From Chitinophagaceae bacterium (GTDB lineage Bacteria > Bacteroidota > Bacteroidia > Chitinophagales > Chitinophagaceae): DNA of 12,024 nt. The stretch covers positions 882 through 12,905 of the forward strand of contig JAHEZA010000021.1 in assembly GCA_023251335.1 (NCBI GenBank), read 5' to 3'. Numbering within the stretch: the stretch's first letter is position 1; every line of letters begins with the position of its first letter. The position numbers and the translations under genes were made by a program. Below the pieces are notes generated by a model. That model was not told the DNA's origin. It did not search any database and worked only from the letters and a program-made list of their open reading frames with translations. Of this stretch, positions 1 to 6,415 are shown one piece after another.

Positions 1-48
1 TAATGTCGCAAATGCTGATAAGATAAATAGTTGAATGATTCGTTTCAT
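1..48 (-). CDS. N-terminus of an exported protein, cut by the window edge
   Basis: Reading the minus strand from the ATG at 48, the first 16 codons give MKRIIQLFILSAFATL and the frame stays open to base 1. A positively charged start followed by a hydrophobic stretch is the beginning of a Sec signal peptide, so the product is probably exported or a lipoprotein. The start lies 68 bases after the stop of the exported aspartase on the same strand, with no terminator-like hairpin between them, so the two are probably cotranscribed. Possible products from general knowledge of aspartate/asparagine catabolism are a periplasmic asparaginase or another amino-acid enzyme. Nothing in the 16 residues identifies it. 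An ATG five bases upstream is followed at once by a stop, which supports the start at 48. Confidence 0.6.
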   Translation of the reverse strand, partial: MKRIIQLFILSAFATL

Positions 49-115
49 GACATTTTTTTTGTTGTTATTTGATTATGGTTAAGATGAATATATTTCGTTA
101 CCGAAACTCCATGTT

Positions 116-1597
116 TTATTTGTTTATATTGGTAGGGCCATTTGGAGAAGTAAGATTTACAGGATTCATCAAATCTTTTATCTGTTTTTCCGTCAGTAGT
201 TTCTTCTCACGTATCAGTTCAAGAATCCCCTTACCTGATTGCAAAGCCTCCTTTGCAAGTTCAGTTGTCTTTTCATACCCCAGTACCGGGTTAAGCGCGG
301 TAACAATTCCCACACTTTGGTTTATATATTTCTGTTGTACGTCTTTGTTCACCGTAATGCCATCAATGCAATTTGTACGGAATAAAGGCAGCGTATTATA
401 AAACAGTTTTTGCGCCTCCATGATAGAAACAGCCACTACCGGCTCATACGCGTTTAACTGCAACAGGCCATCGCGTGAAGCAACCGTAACGGTAGCATCG
501 TTTCCAATGGCTTTATAACATATTTGGTTCATTAACTCCGGCATTACAGGGTTCACTTTACCAGGCATGATAGACGACCCCGGCTGAAGCGCAGGAAGGT
601 TGATCTCGAAAATACCGGCGCGTGGCCCTGAGGCAAGAAATATCAGGTCGCTGGAGATCTTTGACATGGTAACGGCAAGATTTTTCAACGCAGACGAGTA
701 CATTACAAAAGCCTGCATGCTTGAAGTGGCAGCAATAAGGTCATGCGCCAGTACCATTGGCTTTCCGGTAATTTTTGCCAATTGAGCCACGCATTTTTCA
801 GCATAACCCGGAGATGCGGTAATGCCTGTCCCGATAGCAGTGGCGCCCATATTCACCTCGCATAAATAAGCTTCTGATTTCTCCAGTACATCAATTGCTG
901 CGTCAAGCTGATAGCCGAAAGCATGAAATTCCTGGCCTACCGTCATGGGCACTGCGTCCTGACCCTCTGTACGGCCCATCTTCAAAATATCCTTAAATTC
1001 GTCACCTTTTTTGTGAAACGATGCAGATAACGCCTTCGCCTCTTTTATTAGCTTATCATTATACAGTAAAACAGCCACGTGAATAGCGGTTGGGTAAACA
1101 TCGTTGGTAGATTGTCCCATATTCAGATCATCATGAGGCTCAATAATATTATATTCTCCTTTTTTGTGTCCATTCATTTCAAGGGCAATGTTTGCAATCA
1201 CTTCGTTGGAATTCATATTGGCCGAAGTGCCCGCACCGCCGTTGTACATATCTACTAAAAACTGGTCGTGGTATTTGCCATTCATAATGGCCTGGCAAGC
1301 TTTTTCAATACCGGCAAGCGTTTCAGGTTTCATTCTGCCTACTTCAGTATTGGCGCGTGCTGCGGCCAACTTTACCATAGCATAAGCATTTACATAATCC
1401 GGATAATCTTTGGTAAGCACCCCGCTAATCTGGAAATTTTCCAACGCGCGGGCTGTTTGCACTCCATAATAAGCGTCAGCAGGTATTTGTTTATCGCCCA
1501 ACAGGTCGTGTTCTGTACGGGTTTTTTGTGCGAAAACATTGGCCTGAGAAGCGAATAAAATCATCAAAGCCAATGTTCTGGAAATTACTTTTTTCAT
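116..1597 (-). CDS. aspA: aspartate ammonia-lyase (aspartase) with signal peptide
   Basis: This enzyme of the aspartase/fumarase superfamily converts L-aspartate to fumarate and ammonia. It has 493 residues. The superfamily signature GSSIMPGKVNP is at about 340-350, and its serine loop carries the catalytic Ser. The substrate-site segments are TSANMNSNEV (124-133), QSTNDVYPT (162-170) and GRTEGQDAVPMTVGQEF (208-224). The 'VPMT' form and the absence of His after GRT resemble aspartase rather than class II fumarase, where GRTH is usual. The first 23-24 residues, MKKVISRTLALMILFASQAN followed by VFAQ, are a clear Sec signal peptide, and they account for the length above the usual 470 or so. The enzyme should therefore act in the periplasm, which is unusual for aspartase. 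It heads a probable operon with the exported protein at 1-48. No confident promoter was found upstream. The enzyme family is certain; preference for aspartate over a related substrate is very likely but not proven. Confidence 0.93.
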   Translation of the reverse strand: MKKVISRTLALMILFASQANVFAQKTRTEHDLLGDKQIPADAYYGVQTARALENFQISGVLTKDYPDYVNAYAMVKLAAARANTEVGRMKPETLAGIEKACQAIMNGKYHDQFLVDMYNGGAGTSANMNSNEVIANIALEMNGHKKGEYNIIEPHDDLNMGQSTNDVYPTAIHVAVLLYNDKLIKEAKALSASFHKKGDEFKDILKMGRTEGQDAVPMTVGQEFHAFGYQLDAAIDVLEKSEAYLCEVNMGATAIGTGITASPGYAEKCVAQLAKITGKPMVLAHDLIAATSSMQAFVMYSSALKNLAVTMSKISSDLIFLASGPRAGIFEINLPALQPGSSIMPGKVNPVMPELMNQICYKAIGNDATVTVASRDGLLQLNAYEPVVAVSIMEAQKLFYNTLPLFRTNCIDGITVNKDVQQKYINQSVGIVTALNPVLGYEKTTELAKEALQSGKGILELIREKKLLTEKQIKDLMNPVNLTSPNGPTNINK

Positions 1598-2060
1598 TTT
1601 TATATTTTTGTGTCAGTTATAAATTTGTTATTGAATTATTGCGAAATTGTTTGGTTGAAATTATTCAGCGAATGATTTAGGTCAGTCCTTTCCTAATTGT
1701 TGTCACGAACTCAGTTACGAAACTTTCATTTTTAATAGGAGTACGTCTTAACGATAGTGATAAATTTGGTCTAAAAGAAAAACACTGCCGGATAAGAATA
1801 ATATTTGTTTTTAAATTAGAGAAGATGAAGTACTGTTCGTAGAGATATGCATGGCAAATTATTTTTGAATCTTGAATTCAAAGAACTTAATGTAAGGTAA
1901 TTAAATATTTTATTGTATGGTTACGATAACAATTAATTAATACGTTTAACGGTTAACTGCGGTTGCCGCAAATTTTTCAACAGGAATTTTTATTTACTTA
2001 CATTAGACGAACTAGATTGCCGCAAATAAATATTACCCTCAAATTGCCCAATTGTTGTAC
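1598..2060. other. divergent intergenic region between aspA and the DUF481 gene
   Basis: This 463-base AT-rich gap must hold the promoters of both flanking genes. A TAAATTTG match to the Bacteroidota -7 box lies at 1761-1768 on the plus strand, but it is about 290 bases from the next start and has no TTTG-type -33 partner. A 10-base palindrome TTGAATTCAA lies at 1872-1881. An 11-base direct repeat is listed separately. No open frame of convincing quality and no RNA gene was seen. Confidence 0.5.
1963..2027. repeat. direct repeat TTGCCGCAAAT upstream of the DUF481 gene
   Basis: The 11-mer TTGCCGCAAAT occurs at 1963-1973 and again at 2017-2027, both on the plus strand and 54 bases apart from start to start. 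The first copy overlaps a small inverted repeat, TGCGG-TTG-CCGCA (1958-1970). The second copy ends 33 bases before the start codon at 2061. Paired sites at this position could be operators for a regulator, but chance cannot be excluded. Confidence 0.35.
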
Positions 2061-3086
2061 ATGAAGAAGATCATTTTGTTTTGTTTTTTCCTGGTGCTTA
2101 TTTCAGATAGCTTTTCACAGACCGAAAGAGATACGCTGTTTTTCAACAACGGAGGGAAACTGATAGGAAAAATAAAAAAAGTAAAATTAGGTGTGGTTAC
2201 TTTTGATCCTGATGACGCCGGCGATATTACCGTTCAATTAAGACGGATAAAAACAATGGCTGCTGTGCGGGAAATATTCCGGGTTGAAACGGTTGATGGA
2301 ATTGCTTTATACGGAAAACTGTTTTCTGATACGGATAGCGGGTATGCAAAAATGATCAATGGTTTTGACACGACAATGATATACCTGCAAGATATCTCTG
2401 TACTGTACCCTTCCGGAAATGCCTTCTTACAAAGATTTGCAGGCAATATTGGCCTTGGTTACAACTATACCACGTCCAGCAATTTTGGAAGACTGAATTA
2501 TGACGGCAATGTTACTTACACCCATAAAAAAGAAGTGGTCACGTTAGCCATGTCGGGCATTTACACAACCACTGATACAACTTTTTCCAGGGACAATGAA
2601 AATTTTTACATCAAAAACAATTACTATTTCACACCAACATGGTTTGCTACCGCGTTTTTGAATTACCAGCGAAATCTTGAACTCGGATTGCAAAGGCGTT
2701 ACCAGGAAGGCCTTGGTGTTGGCAACAAATTCGTTACAACCCAACATATCTACGCCTGGGTAAGATCAGGATTTGTGATTAACCAGGAAAAAAGTACCCA
2801 GGATGTTACCACAGGAACACTGGGTGAATTGTTTGGCCAACTTGAATTTAATTTCTTTAGGTTCACAAAACCCAAGATCGACTTGCTGATGTCTCAATCA
2901 TTTTATTATAGTTTGGCGCAAACCCGTTTTCGTAACGATGGCAATACGAATATGAATTGGGAAATCATAAAAAATCTTAAGCTCCGCTTTGAATTCTATA
3001 ATAACTATGATAGCAGGCCACCCGTTGAAGGAAGCAGCCAATTTGATTTTGGCGTCCTGTTTGGAATAAGCTATTATTTTTATTAG
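2061..3086 (+). CDS. DUF481-type outer-membrane protein (YdiY-like)
   Basis: The 341-residue product starts at the ATG at 2061. Two TTG codons just upstream in frame would put residues before the signal peptide, so the ATG is preferred. Residues 1-20 (MKKIILFCFFLVLISDSFSQ) form a signal peptide. Residues about 21-112 contain two successive beta-rich segments, each with a 'G-x-L-x-G' type strand (GGKLIGKI and ALYGKLF), probably small barrel-like domains. From about 120 to the end, alternating polar and aromatic strands (such as GNIGLGYNYTTSSNFGRLNY) and a C-terminus ending in SYYFY indicate an outer-membrane beta-barrel. Its layout fits DUF481, named after a putative salt-induced outer-membrane protein. 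No enzymatic motif is visible and the ligand is unknown. It converges on the lipoprotein gene at 3206, with a terminator between them. Confidence 0.8.
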   Translation: MKKIILFCFFLVLISDSFSQTERDTLFFNNGGKLIGKIKKVKLGVVTFDPDDAGDITVQLRRIKTMAAVREIFRVETVDGIALYGKLFSDTDSGYAKMINGFDTTMIYLQDISVLYPSGNAFLQRFAGNIGLGYNYTTSSNFGRLNYDGNVTYTHKKEVVTLAMSGIYTTTDTTFSRDNENFYIKNNYYFTPTWFATAFLNYQRNLELGLQRRYQEGLGVGNKFVTTQHIYAWVRSGFVINQEKSTQDVTTGTLGELFGQLEFNFFRFTKPKIDLLMSQSFYYSLAQTRFRNDGNTNMNWEIIKNLKLRFEFYNNYDSRPPVEGSSQFDFGVLFGISYYFY

Positions 3087-3130
3087 GCAGTTTGAAAATT
3101 GGCATCCTCATCTCTTTAAAATTCACTATA

Positions 3131-3170
3131 CAAAAATGCCAGGCATATTGAATACGGCCTGGCATTTTTG
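3131..3170. terminator. bidirectional rho-independent terminator
   Basis: A perfect 14-base inverted repeat has arms CAAAAATGCCAGGC (3131-3144) and GCCTGGCATTTTTG (3157-3170) and a 12-base loop. The A-run on one side and T-run on the other give a GC core followed by a U-tract on either strand. It lies between the convergent genes ending at 3086 (+) and 3206 (-), so it should serve both. Confidence 0.9.
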
Positions 3171-3205
3171 TGTGCTTACAGTAAAGCAACTATTTAATTA
3201 AATAT

Positions 3206-3796
3206 CTATTTTATCAGTTTCTGTTTCTGTAACTGAATCCTAAGCTCAGTGATTACATGATCCAATGATTTGTCAAGTTTCGAAGGATTAAGGGAAGAGG
3301 TAGTGGCTGACCAAAGCAGTTTACTTTCAGGAAGAGAATAAAAATTTGTTTCAACAAAATAAGTCTTGTCTTCCTGGTAATATCCTGAAGTACCATAACC
3401 ACCGCCATAATAACCGTATCTGCCATAATAGCCACCATACGATGTTCCCGGAACATAAGAGGTGGATTTATCTACAGCAGATAAACGCATGATCACTACG
3501 CCGTCAAAACTATCTGCCTTTAACTTAGCATCGACTGTACTTATTGCGGAATCTGAAGGCAAAAGGTATGTATAAGATGGAACGGCGGTGACATTTTTAA
3601 TTGCTGCAACCAATTTGTCTTCGGCGATTCTACGTGAAGATTCATCAGGCATCTGTCCTATGACAAGTATTTTGTGAAAGTTAACATTGCCTGGAGTAAA
3701 CGAAGGGTCGGTCCAGGTTTTTTCGATCTTGGTACTCGGCCCGCAGGCTGCTAAAAAAACTAACAAAAGCAAAGGAGAAAATTTTGCGTATTTCAT
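3206..3796 (-). CDS. Gly/Tyr-rich lipoprotein, possibly DUF4136-like
   Basis: The product has 196 residues. A lipoprotein signal peptide with lipobox LAAC puts the lipidated cysteine at residue 18, so the protein should be membrane-anchored. Residues about 24-110 form an alpha/beta segment with strands KILVIGQM and FDGVVIMRL flanking a helix (RRIAEDKLVAAI). Residues 114-140 are an insertion made almost entirely of Gly and Tyr (GGYYGRYGYYGGGYGTSGYY at 121-140). The C-terminal part (FVETNFYSLPESKLLWSA, then a long helix) completes the fold. The plan of strand, helix, aromatic loop, 'LLWSA' and final helix resembles DUF4136-type lipoproteins such as the one at 4932, but the similarity is weak and I would not assign the family firmly. 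It follows the barrel gene at 3859-4578 on the same strand after 62 bases, so cotranscription is likely. Function is unknown. Confidence 0.75.
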   Translation of the reverse strand: MKYAKFSPLLLLVFLAACGPSTKIEKTWTDPSFTPGNVNFHKILVIGQMPDESSRRIAEDKLVAAIKNVTAVPSYTYLLPSDSAISTVDAKLKADSFDGVVIMRLSAVDKSTSYVPGTSYGGYYGRYGYYGGGYGTSGYYQEDKTYFVETNFYSLPESKLLWSATTSSLNPSKLDKSLDHVITELRIQLQKQKLIK

Positions 3797-3858
3797 AATA
3801 ACTGTGTTTTTTAAAAGTGTAAGATATTCATGTTGAAATAAAATACCTAAAAATGTAA

Positions 3859-4578
3859 TTAGCGACCTAATTTAAATACCAGCCCACCGCCTAAAACGAA
3901 TTGCAACATGCTGGAATAGGTTGATATACCAGCGCCCGCACCGCCCGTCCCAAAATATAATCCACCACCGGCGCCCTGCGTCACCGAAAGAAATTGTGCC
4001 TGTAATTTTATACCAACTCTTTCCGAAGCCCAGATATTAGTGCCTAACCGGGCACCCCATGCAAACTTTGTAGCGCTGTTGGAAATATTGTCTTCCGGAT
4101 TATGTGAATCGATAATTGCCATGCCAAGCATAAGCCCTCCAAAAGGTTCTACTTTTGAATTAGCTTTAAACGACCTAACCCCACCAACCAGAATATAATT
4201 TAGGGCTAAATCTAAAGTAGTGGACTTACTGCCGGGTACGGGTGAATAATAATCCCAATAACTAACAGGAGCGTGTGTATCTTGCCTTAAATACATTAAT
4301 TCAAGGCCATAAGTTTCGTGCAAACGGTATTCCAAACCAGCGCCCCATAAAAAGCTTCCTTTGATTTTGGCCTCAAAAAATCCCTCGGAGCCGTAGGAAT
4401 AGGCATTATCGACCCTGTCATCAAAAGCATAATTTCCATAAACGTTTAAACGCAATTTTTGTGTTTGCGCGCTTTGTGTTTGCATAGGTTGTGTTTGCGT
4501 AGCTTGCGTAAGCGTGTCTTGGGCATGCGCAACGGATAAAAAAAATAATACAACCAGGCTGGCAAGAACTTTTTTCAT
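3859..4578 (-). CDS. outer-membrane beta-barrel protein (porin-like family)
   Basis: The 239-residue product has a signal peptide at 1-20 (MKKVLASLVVLFFLSVAHAQ). It is followed by a Thr/Gln-rich stretch to about residue 42 (TQATQTQPMQTQSAQTQ). From there, amphipathic strands run to the end: LRLNVYGNYAFDD, FLWGAGLEYRLHETYGLELMYL, FKANSKVEPFGGLMLGMAI, KFAWGARLGTNIWA and MLQFVLGGGLVFKLG. The '-EPFGGLMLG-' pattern and eight-strand length fit the small OmpA-type or 'outer membrane protein beta-barrel' families. It lies upstream of the lipoprotein at 3206 and diverges from the DUF4136 gene at 4932. No transport substrate can be inferred. The Thr/Gln repeat looks like a flexible periplasmic leader. 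It may have grown by slippage, since the underlying DNA repeats gtgtttgc-like units. Confidence 0.8.
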   Translation of the reverse strand: MKKVLASLVVLFFLSVAHAQDTLTQATQTQPMQTQSAQTQKLRLNVYGNYAFDDRVDNAYSYGSEGFFEAKIKGSFLWGAGLEYRLHETYGLELMYLRQDTHAPVSYWDYYSPVPGSKSTTLDLALNYILVGGVRSFKANSKVEPFGGLMLGMAIIDSHNPEDNISNSATKFAWGARLGTNIWASERVGIKLQAQFLSVTQGAGGGLYFGTGGAGAGISTYSSMLQFVLGGGLVFKLGR

Positions 4579-4760
4579 ATAATTTATATTTAGACGGAAC
4601 TGATTAATAAAACAACATGCAATTTTTTTAGAAAAAAATTTAAAGGGAAACCCGGATATTTCACGATAAACTTAGAATGCAAAACAAATTAATATAAACG
4701 ACTCAAAAAAATTTTAATTGGCTTATTTAACTGTAAACTCGTAGAGGATATATCGCAACC

Positions 4761-4886
4761 ATGAACCTTGTACGCGACTCTGCCCGGCAACCCGACGCTC
4801 TTGCAAAACAAAAAGAAAACATTTGGCCCGTAATATTTATACTTAACGGTAAAATCGGTAAAAGAAATGCCTCTTTTTATAAATAG
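4761..4886 (+). CDS. possible small protein, 41 codons
   Basis: An ATG at 4761 opens a 41-codon frame ending at TAG 4884-4886; the frame is open from 4737. The product begins MNLVRDSARQPDALAKQKEN and continues IWPVIFILNGKIGKRNASFYK. The composition looks protein-like: charged and polar at first, then a short hydrophobic strand, then a basic tail. The codons in the GC-rich part contrast with the AT-rich surroundings. No signal peptide or known domain is visible. It could be a real small gene, a decayed remnant of a transferred gene, or a dispersed intergenic repeat. It sits 45 bases before the DUF4136 gene on the same strand. I cannot recognise it. Confidence 0.3.
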   Translation: MNLVRDSARQPDALAKQKENIWPVIFILNGKIGKRNASFYK

Positions 4887-4888
4887 AT

Positions 4889-4896
4889 TATTTTTG
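4889..4896 (+). promoter_or_regulatory. candidate -7 promoter box for the DUF4136/barrel operon
   Basis: TATTTTTG matches the Bacteroidota primary sigma -7 consensus TAnnTTTG. A transcript starting about 6 bases downstream would have a leader of about 30 bases before the ATG at 4932, a usual length. There is no clear TTTG at the -33 position, so the call is weak. Confidence 0.35.
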
Positions 4897-4931
4897 ACAA
4901 ACAAATATATCTGTAACTTAACTTCTAGAAA

Positions 4932-5561
4932 ATGAAAATCCGTTATTTATTAGCACTCGGCCTGGTAGTTTTTGTTAGCTGCCGCAAATCACCGGACCTT
5001 GGGCAATTGTCAGTTGCATTTGCTGTACAAACCTCCAAACAGCCTGACGCAAATTTTAGCAACTATAAAACATATTATATTTCAGATACTATAGCGCTGA
5101 GAACTACCGATCCAAAAGATACTTTATGGTTTGATGCTGATGCAAAACAACTGGTGGATGCGGTAAAAACGAACATGAATGCACGCGGCTATACATTTGT
5201 TTCAAGCAGCCATTCGAACCCAGACCTTGGCCTTGGCCTTACTGCAATTAAAGATTTGAACGTTGGTGTAATTTATCCTGGCTGGTGGTGGGGATACTGG
5301 GGTGGTTGCTATTGGGGCTACTGCGGTTATCCGCCATATTACCCCTGGTATGGCGGCGGCGGCATAGTATATAGTATTCCGACTGGTACCATTATTCTTG
5401 ATATGATAGATTTGAAAAACGCTCAGGCAAATCAAAAGCTATATGTTCCCTGGGGTTCTGTAATGTCTGGCGGATTAGGCTATACCAACGATGATATTCA
5501 ATTAGGTGTTCAGGCTATTGATCAGTCATTCACCCAATCACCTTATGTTCAAACCAAATAA
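4932..5561 (+). CDS. DUF4136-type lipoprotein with aromatic/Gly patch
   Basis: The product has 209 residues. The signal peptide ends in lipobox FVSC, so Cys17 should be lipidated and the protein anchored in the envelope. The domain fits DUF4136: strand and helix around FSNYKTYYI (42-50), a helix AKQLVDAVKTNMNARGYTFV (71-90) followed by SNPDLGLGLTA, then the strand GTIILDMIDL with LYVPWGSVMSG, and a final 'IQLGVQAIDQSF' helix. Residues 115-144 are an insertion of Trp, Tyr, Gly and Pro (for example YPGWWWGYWGGCYWGYCGY) with two cysteines at about 126 and 131 that might form a disulfide in the periplasm. It is followed after 15 bases by a barrel gene, so the two almost certainly form an operon. 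The function of DUF4136 is not established. Confidence 0.82.
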   Translation: MKIRYLLALGLVVFVSCRKSPDLGQLSVAFAVQTSKQPDANFSNYKTYYISDTIALRTTDPKDTLWFDADAKQLVDAVKTNMNARGYTFVSSSHSNPDLGLGLTAIKDLNVGVIYPGWWWGYWGGCYWGYCGYPPYYPWYGGGGIVYSIPTGTIILDMIDLKNAQANQKLYVPWGSVMSGGLGYTNDDIQLGVQAIDQSFTQSPYVQTK

Positions 5562-5576
5562 TCTAAAATTAGCGTA

Positions 5577-6179
5577 ATGAAAAAACTAATTATAACATCA
5601 GTATTATTTTTATCAGGCATTGTAATTTTTGCGCAGACTAACCTTCTTGCCGGCACGTGGAACATTAATTTTCCTGCTAACACGGACTATTTAACAAAGA
5701 CAAGTTTTTCAGGAGGCAAAATCGATTACAGGCATTTTATAAAACACAGCAATTATTCTTATGGTTTTGCTTTAGACTGGGCCAGCTACGAGCAGTATTT
5801 TCCGAGGCAAACTTTTCAAAAACCAGATGGCAATGGTGCCGTTACCAGCGACTTTGTGGCACAGGTTTACCAGGTGCCTATTGTAGCCACTTTTCATTAT
5901 TATTTCAAAGAAAGCAAAATGGTGAAGCCTTTTGCAGGTATCGGCCTTGGAGCAAGTTATATGGAACAATCACTGTATTATAATGTTTACGTGAGTGACG
6001 AAAACAATTGGGGATTTGTTGCAAGGCCTGAACTGGGAGCACTTATAAAATTTGACGAAAGCTGGGGTGCTCTTATTGGGGCAAATTATAGCATTGCCAC
6101 AAACAAAACAGAACTTTTAAACAAAAGCAGCTTTAGCAGTTTTGGATTTAATATAGGACTTGCTGTTCTAATTGAGTAA
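5577..6179 (+). CDS. outer-membrane beta-barrel protein
   Basis: The 200-residue product has a signal peptide at residues 1-20 (MKKLIITSVLFLSGIVIFAQ). The rest is a run of amphipathic strands: GTWNINFPANTDYLTKTSFS, SYGFALDWASYEQYF, YQVPIVATFHYYFK, VKPFAGIGLGASYM, WGFVARPELGALIKF, WGALIGANYSIATNK and FSSFGFNIGLAVLIE. The '-VKPFAGIGLGASY-' strand is characteristic of the small eight-strand 'outer membrane protein beta-barrel' families in Bacteroidota. The start is 15 bases after the DUF4136 stop, indicating a two-gene operon closed by the terminator at 6198-6238. It is not closely similar in sequence to the other barrel in this window. A structural or adhesive role is as likely as transport. 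Confidence 0.82.
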   Translation: MKKLIITSVLFLSGIVIFAQTNLLAGTWNINFPANTDYLTKTSFSGGKIDYRHFIKHSNYSYGFALDWASYEQYFPRQTFQKPDGNGAVTSDFVAQVYQVPIVATFHYYFKESKMVKPFAGIGLGASYMEQSLYYNVYVSDENNWGFVARPELGALIKFDESWGALIGANYSIATNKTELLNKSSFSSFGFNIGLAVLIE

Positions 6180-6197
6180 GAATCGTTATTCTTTATA

Positions 6198-6238
6198 GAA
6201 AAAAGCGGCCACTTGTGAATTAAGCGGTCGCTTTTTTC
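6198..6238 (+). terminator. rho-independent terminator
   Basis: GAAAAAAGCGGCC (6198-6210) pairs with GGTCGCTTTTTTC (6226-6238) through one G-U pair, with a 15-base loop and a run of six T. It begins 19 bases after the stop of the barrel gene. The hairpin has an A-run on the other side and could also act on the minus strand, but no minus gene ends here. Confidence 0.88.
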
Positions 6239-6267
6239 ATGAAAAGTGATTTCAATTTTTAGTAATC

Positions 6268-6279
6268 ATCTACGTAGAT
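6268..6279. promoter_or_regulatory. 12-base perfect palindrome, possible operator
   Basis: ATCTACGTAGAT is a perfect palindrome in the gap between the terminator and the secreted-protein gene, 136 bases before its start at 6416. The rest of the gap (6239-6415) shows no open frame and no confident promoter. It could bind a dimeric regulator, but a 12-base palindrome in AT-rich DNA can also arise by chance. Confidence 0.25.
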
Positions 6280-6415
6280 TGCTCTTTTAAAATAATGGGA
6301 TTTAAAGCTCACAATAAGGTTTAAGGTTTGGATTGCACTAACGGCGTGCTGTTTTTATGTGCATCCTATTAATTAACTTGCATAAATGCTATTGTTATTT
6401 TATAAATTATATTTG

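Larger units (their letters stand above)
4579..4931. other. divergent intergenic region with a GC-rich island
   Basis: This 353-base gap separates the minus-strand barrel gene from the plus-strand lipoprotein gene. Most of it is strongly AT-rich, but about 4758-4805 is roughly 60% G+C and contains CCCGGCAACCCG. Short complementary segments (AGAG near 4743 with CTCT near 4777 and 4798, and CGG/CCG around a CAAC loop) would allow some folding. The island lies inside a short open frame, listed separately. No known riboswitch could be recognised. Confidence 0.5.

Noticed and set aside
1761..1768. TAAATTTG as the promoter of the DUF481 gene
   Set aside because: It is about 290 bases from the start codon and has no -33 partner, so it is noted only within the intergenic entry.
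4757..4810. GGCAACC motif resembling the core of a SAM-I riboswitch
   Set aside because: The other conserved parts of SAM-I (the AGAGAGG-type helix start and the GGUGCUAAUUCC segment) are missing, and the downstream gene has no link to methionine metabolism.
4689..4904. 71-codon minus-strand open frame in the divergent intergenic region
   Set aside because: It covers the same GC-rich island as the plus-strand small frame. Its start and end regions are AT-rich and of poor composition, and it has no promoter. It is kept only as part of the finding on this island.
6408..6415. TATATTTG promoter-like box
   Set aside because: It lies directly against the ATG at 6416, so transcription would start inside the coding region.
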